In this document: one piece after another, positions 1-4,987 of the stretch
Layout: every line of letters begins with the position of its first letter
How positions within the stretch are numbered: the first letter of the stretch is position 1
Origin: Chloroflexota bacterium
GTDB lineage: Bacteria; Chloroflexota; Anaerolineae; Anaerolineales; Villigracilaceae
Length of the DNA: 7,148 nt
NCBI GenBank assembly: GCA_021823555.1
Contig: JAKANW010000142.1
Span: 1-7,148, forward strand
Direction: 5' to 3'
Made by a program: the position numbers and the translations under genes
The notes under the pieces: model-generated
Seen by the model: the letters and a program-made list of their open reading frames with translations, nothing else
Databases searched by the model: none
Told to the model about the DNA's origin: nothing

Positions 1-650
1 CCCGTGAAGTGGCAACGCTGGCTCACGAACTGGGACACGCCATCCACGCCATGCTGGCCGCGCATCACAGCACCTTCACCTTTCACTCATCCCTGCCGTT
101 GGCCGAGACCGCCTCGACTTTTGGCGCGATGATGCTGATTGACAAGCTGCTCGCCGCCGAGACCGATGAGGATGTGCGCCGCGACATCCTCTTCCGCCAG
201 GTGGATGACTCCTACGCCACCATCGGACGCCAGGCTTTCTTTGCCATGTTCGAGCGCAGCGCTCACGATATGATCCTGAAGAACGCCAGCGTGGACGAAG
301 TCTCGGCCATGTATTACGAAAACCTGAAAGAGCAGTTCGGGGATTCGCTTGAGTTGACCGAAGATTTCAAATGGGAATGGGTTTCCATCCCGCACATCTA
401 TCACACGCCGTTCTACGTCTATGCCTACTCCTTCGGGAAACTGCTGGTGCTTTCGCTCTACAAGCAATTCAAAGCGGAAGGCGAGTCCTTCAAGCCAAAG
501 TATCGCAAGATCCTCGCCGCAGGCGGATCAGAACAACCCGCGAAGATCCTGGCCGAGGCGGGCATTGACATCCGTTCAGCTAAATTCTGGCAGGGCGGCT
601 TCGATGTGATCAAGGAACAGGTGGATTCGTTGGAGAAATTGCCTGCCTGA
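1..650 (+). CDS. M3-family oligoendopeptidase (PepF type), C-terminal part, 5' end outside the window
   Basis: This is the C-terminal ~215 residues of a zinc metallopeptidase that cleaves short peptides in the cytoplasm. The first complete codon is at base 3, and the reading frame is open to the window edge, so the true start lies upstream. The visible part opens with the M3 zinc motif in the context TLAHELGHAIH (H8, E9, H12 counting from base 3). The expected third ligand, a glutamate in PLAETASTF, is at about residue 35. The C-terminus, with GIDIRSAKFWQGGFDVIKE, matches the end of pepF/M3B oligoendopeptidases, where a 'FW..GFDVI' block closes the helical bowl. Full-length relatives are about 560-600 residues, so roughly two thirds of the gene is missing here. 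A terminator follows 43 bases after the stop, so this appears to be the last gene of its transcript. The family call is firm; substrate specificity is not predictable. Confidence 0.93.
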   Translation, partial: REVATLAHELGHAIHAMLAAHHSTFTFHSSLPLAETASTFGAMMLIDKLLAAETDEDVRRDILFRQVDDSYATIGRQAFFAMFERSAHDMILKNASVDEVSAMYYENLKEQFGDSLELTEDFKWEWVSIPHIYHTPFYVYAYSFGKLLVLSLYKQFKAEGESFKPKYRKILAAGGSEQPAKILAEAGIDIRSAKFWQGGFDVIKEQVDSLEKLPA

Positions 651-692
651 AAGACAAGGCTACTCTGACCAACTCGATCTTGAAACCCGGAA

Positions 693-718
693 CTCCGAAG
701 GATTCTCTTCGGGGTTTT
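693..718 (+). terminator. Intrinsic terminator after the M3 peptidase gene
   Basis: An 8-bp stem (CTCCGAAG at 693-700 paired with CTTCGGGG at 707-714, with one G-T pair) has a six-base loop and is followed directly by TTTT at 715-718. The two A's before the stem can extend it by pairing with the T run. It separates the peptidase from the sulfotransferase gene group. Confidence 0.75.
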
Positions 719-752
719 GCATTCCTGGTTTGTTGTGTGGTTTAATGCTCGC

Positions 753-1610
753 ATGACTTTGAAATCAACCCTCCGCGCCGGCCTCTACCAGGCTGAGAAA
801 CTTGCCCAACGCGCCCGCTTCGCGTCCCTGCCTGGGCCGCAAAATGGCTGGCCGATCCTGTTGGGCATTTCCTTTCCCAAAAGCGGTACACATCTGCTCG
901 ACCAGATCCTGCTCGGCTTTTCCAGAGTGACGCCGTTTTCAAAGCGCGTCCATTCTTTCTACGCGGAATATGAAGGCGATATCGGACGCAAACGCAAGCC
1001 CGAACAAGCCCTGGCATGGCTGGATTCTCTTCGTCCCTGCGATGTTGCCTCGGCGCATTTGTTCGCCCGCCCCGAGGCGGTCACCCGCGTTGCCACGCTT
1101 GCTTTCATCCCCTACTTCATCTTCCGCGACCCGCGGGATGTGGCTGTCTCGCATGTCTTCTATGTCACTGACATGGAGCCGAACCACGTCCATCACGCCT
1201 ACTACCAGTCGCTGCCCGATTTCGATGCTCGGTTGTGGGTCAGCATCCTGGGCCGCCCCGATGCAGACGTGGAATTTCCGGACTTGGCTGGACGATTCGC
1301 TCCCTATCTCGATTGGCTGGAGCAACCGTCCGTGATGAAAATCCATTTTGAAGATTTGATCCAGGACCGCGCCGCGACGTTAAACCGCATCCTCGACCAT
1401 TTCCTGGCCCGCGTCCCGCTTCAGACTCCCCGACAGTTGATGCTCGACTCCCTGGAATCATCCATCAACCCCAGCCGTTCCCCTACCTTTCGTTCGGGCA
1501 AGACAGGCGAATGGAAAAAATATTTTACCGACGAGCATAAAAAGATTTTCAAAGACAGGGCTGGCGACTTGCTGATACGCTTGGGCTACGAGAAGGACAA
1601 CGACTGGTAA
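753..1610 (+). CDS. PAPS-dependent sulfotransferase (Sulfotransfer_1 family)
   Basis: A cytosolic-type sulfotransferase of 285 residues, expected to move a sulfuryl group from PAPS to a hydroxyl or amino group. Family landmarks are in order. The 5'-phosphosulfate loop FPKSGTHLL is at residues 41-49. A histidine in SAHLF (H102) sits where the catalytic base is expected. The 3'-phosphate-binding block FRDPRDVAVS is at 124-133. An acidic 'HFEDL' segment is at 198-202, and the C-terminal PAPS loop RSGKTGEWKKYF is at 247-258. No signal peptide or membrane segment is seen. I chose ATG at 753; the frame stays open back to a TTG at 717, but that lies in the preceding terminator. No good Shine-Dalgarno precedes the ATG. 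A TTTAAT box at 741-746 hints at a transcript starting at or near the ATG. The de-N-acetylase gene follows after 42 bases, so the two are probably in one unit. The acceptor is unknown: it could be a sugar, lipid or small molecule. Confidence 0.88.
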   Translation: MTLKSTLRAGLYQAEKLAQRARFASLPGPQNGWPILLGISFPKSGTHLLDQILLGFSRVTPFSKRVHSFYAEYEGDIGRKRKPEQALAWLDSLRPCDVASAHLFARPEAVTRVATLAFIPYFIFRDPRDVAVSHVFYVTDMEPNHVHHAYYQSLPDFDARLWVSILGRPDADVEFPDLAGRFAPYLDWLEQPSVMKIHFEDLIQDRAATLNRILDHFLARVPLQTPRQLMLDSLESSINPSRSPTFRSGKTGEWKKYFTDEHKKIFKDRAGDLLIRLGYEKDNDW

Positions 1611-1643
1611 TCAATCCGCCACGATCACGATATTTTAAAAATA

Positions 1644-1648
1644 GAGGT
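1644..1648 (+). promoter_or_regulatory. Ribosome binding site of the PIG-L deacetylase gene
   Basis: GAGGT sits four bases before the ATG at 1653, a good Shine-Dalgarno match that supports this start. The AT-rich run just before it (TATTTTAAAAAT) could hold a -10 box, but I see no convincing -35 partner. Confidence 0.7.
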
Positions 1649-1652
1649 ATCC

Positions 1653-2387
1653 ATGGAAAACGAATTTCTCCCCAAACGCGCCATGAGCATCCACGCTCAC
1701 CCCGATGACCAGGAATTTACGGTGGCTGGTACGCTGGCCAAATGGGCCAAGGCCGGCTGCGAGATCATCTCAGTTATTATCACCAGTGGCGACTCTGGCT
1801 CCAACGATCCTCAGCATGGCGCAGAGTACAAACCGGTGCTGGCAGCCTTGCGCGAGGAGGAACAACGCGCCGCCAACGCCCTGCTGGGCATCCGCGAACC
1901 GATCTATCTGCGTTACCCGGATGGCGAGCTGGAAGCGACCCTTCCTTTGCGCAAGGAACTGACGCGCCTCATCCGCCAGTTTAAACCGGAGGCGGTGGTG
2001 ACCGGCAACCCCGAAGGCGTATTCTATGGCAGCGATTATATCAACCATCCCGACCATCGCGCCGCAGCCGCGGCAGCCACGTACGCGGTCTTCCCGTCAG
2101 CGGGGTCGCGGCTCCTGTTCGCGGACCTGCTGTCGGCGGGGTATGAACCGCACAACGTGAAGCGGTTGTACATCCACGGGTCAGAGAAGTCGGATACGTG
2201 GGTGGATATCAGCTCGGAGATTGACGTCAAGCTGGAAGCCTTGCGCAAACACGCCAGCCAGTTGGGGGACTGGGATCCGGAAAAGATGCTGCGCGAGTGG
2301 GCCGCCGAGGAAGGCAAGGAAAAAGGGCTGGCCTATGCCGAGGCGTTCAAGGTGATGAACCTGGTAAACGATGAGGAGCAAGGGTGA
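1653..2387 (+). CDS. PIG-L/LmbE-family zinc de-N-acetylase
   Basis: A 244-residue hydrolase that, by family, removes acetyl groups from N-acetylglucosamine-type substrates (GlcNAc-PI, mycothiol or bacillithiol precursors, or other amino sugars). The signature AHPDDQE is at residues 15-21: by analogy with MshB, H16 and D19 bind zinc and D18 is the general base. The third ligand lies in NHPDH (131-135), with H135 the zinc ligand and H132 the conserved partner. The intervening ITSGDSGSND and RYPDGELE blocks, and the C-terminal YAEAFKVM, also fit the family. No signal peptide is seen, so it acts in the cytoplasm. The start is set by a GAGGT Shine-Dalgarno at 1644. The stop overlaps the acyltransferase start (GTGA), indicating coupled translation; a sulfotransferase lies 42 bases upstream. 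That company argues for glycan or glycolipid modification rather than thiol biosynthesis, but the substrate is inferred only. Confidence 0.92.
   Translation: MENEFLPKRAMSIHAHPDDQEFTVAGTLAKWAKAGCEIISVIITSGDSGSNDPQHGAEYKPVLAALREEEQRAANALLGIREPIYLRYPDGELEATLPLRKELTRLIRQFKPEAVVTGNPEGVFYGSDYINHPDHRAAAAAATYAVFPSAGSRLLFADLLSAGYEPHNVKRLYIHGSEKSDTWVDISSEIDVKLEALRKHASQLGDWDPEKMLREWAAEEGKEKGLAYAEAFKVMNLVNDEEQG
2373..2378 (+). promoter_or_regulatory. Ribosome binding site that fixes the GTG start of the MBOAT gene
   Basis: GAGGAG lies within the last codons of the deacetylase gene, five bases before the GTG at 2384. It is a strong Shine-Dalgarno and supports the non-ATG start that overlaps the upstream stop codon. 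Confidence 0.75.
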
Positions 2388-3781
2388 GTTTTACCGGTTC
2401 CGATTTTCTGATTTTCTATTTGATCGTTTTTATGTGCTATTGGCTGGCGCGCGACCGGCGCGGGCAGAACGTTTTGCTGTTGGTCGCCAGTTACGTTTTT
2501 TATGGCTGGGTTCATCCCTGGCTGATCATCCTGCTTGGCGCCTCCACGCTGGCCGATTATTTCCTGGCGCAGCGGATGGCCGCCCAACCGGAGAAGAAGC
2601 GCGCCTGGTTGTGGCTGAGCCTGCTGGTCAACCTGGGCGTGCTGGCCTTCTTCAAGTACTTCAATTTCTTCGGCCCTGCACTGGTGACCGCCATGGACAA
2701 TTTTGGCTTGAAGGCTGACCCGCTGCTGGTGCGCATCTTCCTGCCCGCCGGCCTGTCGTTCTACACGCTCAAGAAACTGAGCTACATGCTGGATGTCTCA
2801 CACGGGACGCTCCAGCCGACTCACACCCTGCTGGACTTTGCCCTATACGTCTCGTTCTTCCCGCAGATTGTGGCAGGACCGATCGACCGGCCCCAGAAGC
2901 TGCTCCCACAACTGGAAGCGACGCGCGTCTGGAAGCCTGACCTGTTCCACACCGCGTGGCCGCTGCTGGTGATGGGCTTCTTCAAGAAAATGGTCATTGC
3001 TGACAGTATCAAAGTGACTGTGGATCAGATTTACAGTCTGCGGCAGCCGACCGGATTCATGTTGCTGGCTGCCACGTTGGGGTTCACGCTGCAAATCCTG
3101 GCGGACTTCTCTGCCTATACCGACATTGCGCGCGGCGTGGCGCTCCTGCTGGGTTTTGAGACTTCCGAGAATTTCAACAAACCGTATCTCGCCCTGACCC
3201 CCAGCGACTTTTGGAACCGTTGGCACATCACACTTTCCACCTGGCTGCGTGACTACATCTTCTTCCCAACGCGCCGCGCCTTGCTGCGTGCCCGCGTCCG
3301 CCCACCCGAAATCCTGATCCAGTCTGTCCCGCCGCTGCTGGCGATGTTCGTCAGCGGTCTCTGGCATGGCGCTGGCTGGACGTTCCTAGCCTGGGGCACG
3401 TACTACGGCGTACTGATCGTTATCTATCAGATACTCGGCTTTCACGGAAAAACGAAGTCGGCCTGGAGCACGGGCTTAGCCTGGCTGGTCATGTTTTCGC
3501 TGATCGTCTTCGGCTGGGCCATGTTCCGCTCGCCGTCCTTTGCCTGGCTCGGACAGGTACTCTTCCATTCGCCATTTATCTCAGGGAGAGATGATCTGGT
3601 GGTCGCGTTGATCGCCCTCAGTATGACTTTTTTCTATAGCCTGCCCCTGCTCATCAAGTGGGCGCTCGACCGCTTTGCAAAGGATAGCTGGCTGCTGGCT
3701 GCTTATTTTGCAGTGACCACAGTCGCCATCATCTTTTACATCAGCTCGTCTTCGCCCGATTTTATTTATTTCCAGTTTTAG
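2384..3781 (+). CDS. MBOAT-family membrane O-acyltransferase (AlgI-like)
   Basis: A polytopic membrane protein of 465 residues, usual for AlgI-type MBOATs, which pass acyl (often acetyl) groups across the membrane to sugars or other hydroxyl acceptors. Landmarks: SFYTLKKLSYMLDV near 125-137; YVSFFPQIVAGPIDRP at 155-170; DFSAYTDIARG at 241-251; NFNKPYLA followed by DFWNRWHITLSTWLRDYIFFP at 263-295; and GLWHGAGWTFLAWG at 325-338. H328 is the expected catalytic histidine, and H281 is the second conserved one. The C-terminus FIYFQF is also typical. The start is GTG at 2384, overlapping the deacetylase stop and preceded by GAGGAG. AlgI-like proteins usually have an SGNH-like partner (AlgJ/AlgX/PatB type) that completes the transfer. 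None is in the window, because the next gene is convergent. The acceptor is unknown; the neighbours point to a sulfated or deacetylated glycan or glycolipid. Confidence 0.94.
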   Translation: MSFTGSDFLIFYLIVFMCYWLARDRRGQNVLLLVASYVFYGWVHPWLIILLGASTLADYFLAQRMAAQPEKKRAWLWLSLLVNLGVLAFFKYFNFFGPALVTAMDNFGLKADPLLVRIFLPAGLSFYTLKKLSYMLDVSHGTLQPTHTLLDFALYVSFFPQIVAGPIDRPQKLLPQLEATRVWKPDLFHTAWPLLVMGFFKKMVIADSIKVTVDQIYSLRQPTGFMLLAATLGFTLQILADFSAYTDIARGVALLLGFETSENFNKPYLALTPSDFWNRWHITLSTWLRDYIFFPTRRALLRARVRPPEILIQSVPPLLAMFVSGLWHGAGWTFLAWGTYYGVLIVIYQILGFHGKTKSAWSTGLAWLVMFSLIVFGWAMFRSPSFAWLGQVLFHSPFISGRDDLVVALIALSMTFFYSLPLLIKWALDRFAKDSWLLAAYFAVTTVAIIFYISSSSPDFIYFQF

Positions 3782-4479
3782 AAGACGAACATCCCCACGA
3801 TCACTGCTGCCAGCGTGACAGTGATATTGTCCACGTCCTTGTACGGCAGGGACTCAACCAACGTTCCCACCAGCGCAATGATAGTGATGGGCAAAAGATA
3901 ACTGGCAAAAGGTTTTGTAAATATTCCGAAGGAAGCGTACACAAATAGAATAAAAGCTGTCATCAGCCAGCCGCCCGCAAAGACGCTCAGTGACCCGGCG
4001 ACAGATTTTTCCTCGCTCCACGGCAGCCTGGGCGATGGCACGCGGCGTCCGACCACGTCGGCCAGACCGTCGCCGCCGCACATCAACATCAACGCAGTCA
4101 TGCCAATGGGTGAGTCCTTCCAATACAGCACAGTCAATACCACGAAGGCGATGCCATAAAACAATGGTCCACGCAGGATTTCCTTCGGATTGCCTGTGCG
4201 CGACATGGCTTTCACGGAGGCGTTGTCTTTGATGGCGTTCAAGCCGATCAGTGCGAATTGGGCCGTGATCGCCAGCGGTACCAGCGCTGCCAGCCAGCGG
4301 GCGTCCGGCGTATCGCTGAAGAGCAGCCAGCACAAAACGAAGACGGGACCGGTGCCAATGTGGATCAACTTGCGGCTGAGACGCGGCTCGATCCAGCCGT
4401 GGTGGGCAAAGAAATCCATGAGACGCAAGAAGCCAAGTGCAACGGCAAAGGTGATGATGGTGGCGAGGATGTTGTTCAT
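3778..4479 (-). CDS. Phytol/dolichol kinase-family membrane protein (VTE5/SEC59/DGK1 type)
   Basis: An integral membrane protein of 233 residues from the CTP-dependent lipid-alcohol kinase family, which phosphorylates phytol, polyprenols, dolichol or diacylglycerol. Diagnostic pieces are RKLIHIGTG at 36-44, CGGDGLADVVGRR at 134-146, SEEKSVAGSLSVFAGG at 155-170 and ESLPYKDVDNITVTLAA at 209-225, with hydrophobic helices between. These resemble phytol kinases most. In a probably non-photosynthetic bacterium the substrate may instead be a prenol recycled into isoprenoid lipids (inference). I chose the ATG whose first base is 4479 because GGAG lies six bases upstream and the first membrane helix then starts immediately. 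An in-frame ATG at 4506 adds nine residues (MNILALEIP) and has a weaker AGGG before it. The gene is convergent with the MBOAT gene: the stop codons overlap by four bases. A tRNA terminator sits 44 bases upstream, so it needs its own promoter or read-through. Confidence 0.87.
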   Translation of the reverse strand: MNNILATIITFAVALGFLRLMDFFAHHGWIEPRLSRKLIHIGTGPVFVLCWLLFSDTPDARWLAALVPLAITAQFALIGLNAIKDNASVKAMSRTGNPKEILRGPLFYGIAFVVLTVLYWKDSPIGMTALMLMCGGDGLADVVGRRVPSPRLPWSEEKSVAGSLSVFAGGWLMTAFILFVYASFGIFTKPFASYLLPITIIALVGTLVESLPYKDVDNITVTLAAVIVGMFVF

Positions 4480-4485
4480 CGGAAT

Positions 4486-4489
4486 CTCC
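4486..4489 (-). promoter_or_regulatory. Ribosome binding site favouring the internal start of the kinase gene
   Basis: On the - strand GGAG lies six bases before the ATG at 4479. This is a better-spaced and better-matching site than the AGGG ahead of the alternative ATG at 4506. Confidence 0.5.
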
Positions 4490-4522
4490 AAGGCAAGGAT
4501 ATTCATAGTAACCCTGCATCGA

Positions 4523-4548
4523 CAAAAAAGACGCCTGTGAAGGCATCT
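4523..4548 (-). terminator. Intrinsic terminator of the tRNA-Gly/tRNA-CAT transcript
   Basis: Read on the - strand, AGATGCC pairs with GGCGTCT (7 bp, one G-T pair) around the loop TTCACA, and a run of six or more T's follows. It lies just 3' of the CAT tRNA, so it ends the two-tRNA transcript and separates it from the kinase gene. Confidence 0.82.
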
Positions 4549-4558
4549 TCTGTTGCTG

Positions 4559-4631
4559 TGGGCCCAGCAGGATTCGAACCTGCGACCAAGCGATTATGAG
4601 TCGCCTGCGCTAACCACTGCGCCATGGGCCC
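4559..4631 (-). tRNA. tRNA with CAT anticodon, probably tRNA-Ile2 (lysidine type) rather than Met
   Basis: A complete cloverleaf of 73 bases including discriminator A. The acceptor GGGCCCA pairs with TGGGCCC, the D arm is GCGC/GCGC, and the anticodon stem GGCGA/TCGCT encloses loop CTCATAA with anticodon CAT. The T arm is GCAGG/CCTGC with loop TTCGAAT. CCA is not encoded. It is not the initiator: position 1 is G paired with C72, and the three G-C pairs at the base of the anticodon stem are absent. The anticodon arm and variable region are, as I recall the E. coli sequence, the same as E. coli tRNA-Ile2 and unlike elongator tRNA-Met. C4-G69 and C5-G68, reported as TilS recognition pairs, are present. 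Ile2 reads AUA after TilS converts C34 to lysidine. tRNA identity is certain; the Ile2 assignment is likely but not proven. Confidence 0.93.
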
Positions 4632-4642
4632 ATTTTAGTAGG

Positions 4643-4692
4643 CAGTAACCAGCGATCAGTTGCCAGTCCGATTACTGGTTACTGATCACTGG
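4643..4692. repeat. Imperfect palindromic repeat between two tRNA genes
   Basis: CAGTAACCAG (4643-4652) has an exact 10-base inverted copy, CTGGTTACTG (4675-4684). A second, imperfect pairing joins 4649-4667 with 4671-4692. The block is built from GATCAGT, CCAGT and TTACTGG units, typical of short dispersed intergenic repeats or their remnants. It lies inside the tRNA-Gly to tRNA-CAT spacer and would be transcribed with them. No open reading frame or target duplication is evident. Confidence 0.65.
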
Positions 4693-4704
4693 ACACCGAG
4701 TTAG

Positions 4705-4776
4705 AGCGGGAGACGGGACTCGAACCCGCGAATATCAGCTTGGAAGGCTGACGCCTTACCACTTGGCGACTCCCGC
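4705..4776 (-). tRNA. tRNA-Gly (anticodon TCC)
   Basis: A complete 72-base cloverleaf including discriminator T, as expected for glycine. The acceptor GCGGGAG pairs with CTCCCGC, and the anticodon stem TCAGC/GCTGA carries loop CTTCCAA with anticodon TCC. The T arm is GCGGG/CCCGT with loop TTCGAGT. CCA is not encoded (CTA follows). It is first in a two-tRNA - strand unit with the CAT tRNA and lies four bases after the predicted transcription start of its promoter. Confidence 0.96.
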
Positions 4777-4786
4777 AAGTCTTCTG

Positions 4787-4815
4787 ATTTTACTGTGAGG
4801 CCGGAAGCCAGTCAA
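4787..4815 (-). promoter_or_regulatory. Sigma70-type promoter of the tRNA-Gly/tRNA-CAT unit
   Basis: On the - strand, -35 TTGACT (4810-4815) and -10 TAAAAT (4787-4792) are separated by exactly 17 bases. Transcription should start near 4780, four bases before the tRNA-Gly gene. It is arranged back to back with the tRNA-Arg promoter. Confidence 0.82.
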
Positions 4816-4820
4816 GCACC

Positions 4821-4849
4821 TTGACCCTGTTTTGATTCTAGATTAGAAT
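4821..4849 (+). promoter_or_regulatory. Sigma70-type promoter of tRNA-Arg
   Basis: -35 TTGACC (4821-4826) and -10 TAGAAT (4844-4849) each match consensus at five of six bases and are 17 bases apart. The expected start is near 4856, about eight bases before the tRNA. It is also the only evident promoter that could serve surE by read-through. Confidence 0.85.
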
Positions 4850-4864
4850 ACCCCCCGCTGTTAA

Positions 4865-4941
4865 GCCCTCGTAGCTCAGTGGATTAGAGCGCTTGCTTGC
4901 GGAGCAATAGGTCGCGTGTTCGAGTCGCGCCGAGGGCGCCA
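4865..4941 (+). tRNA. tRNA-Arg (anticodon GCG), CCA encoded
   Basis: A 77-base cloverleaf. The acceptor GCCCTCG pairs with CGAGGGC, followed by discriminator G and an encoded CCA. The D arm is GCTC/GAGC with A20 after GG, an arginine identity base. Anticodon stem CTTGC/GCAAT encloses loop TTGCGGA with anticodon GCG, and the T arm is GCGTG/CGCGC. C35, A20 and G73 all fit arginine. Two oddities: bacteria usually read CGC/CGU with an ACG (inosine) tRNA, and the outermost anticodon-stem pair (27-43) is a C-T mismatch. It is the only tRNA of the four here with an encoded CCA. The gene itself is clear; the anticodon follows directly from the sequence. Confidence 0.93.
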
Positions 4942-4945
4942 CTTC

Positions 4946-4970
4946 AAAGGAGCGGGTTTCCCGCTCTTTT
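4946..4970 (+). terminator. Intrinsic terminator between tRNA-Arg and surE
   Basis: A 7-bp perfect stem, GAGCGGG (4950-4956) with CCCGCTC (4960-4966), encloses loop TTT and is followed by TTTT. AAAG before the stem can extend the pairing. The only strong Shine-Dalgarno-like sequence near surE (AAGGAG, 4947-4952) lies inside this hairpin. Confidence 0.8.
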
Positions 4971-4987
4971 CGTTTGATGGACATACC

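Noticed and set aside
717..752. Upstream TTG extension of the sulfotransferase by 12 residues
   Set aside because: It begins inside the T run of the terminator, has no ribosome site and adds no family-like sequence.
2843..3367. 174-codon open frame on the - strand inside the MBOAT gene
   Set aside because: It is the antisense shadow of a strongly conserved coding region; its low-hydrophobicity, R/Q-rich product has no recognisable motif.
3854..4546. 230-codon - strand frame overlapping the lipid kinase in another phase
   Set aside because: The kinase frame carries all family motifs; this one is rich in H, R and C with no family pattern.
4559..4941. tRNA cluster as a phage or integrative element attachment site
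   Set aside because: No integrase, no direct repeat of a tRNA 3' end, and intact housekeeping genes on both sides.
4916..4987. N-terminal extension of SurE by 24 residues
   Set aside because: The bases are the 3' half of tRNA-Arg and its terminator hairpin; SurE proteins begin just before the first strand and the NDDG motif.
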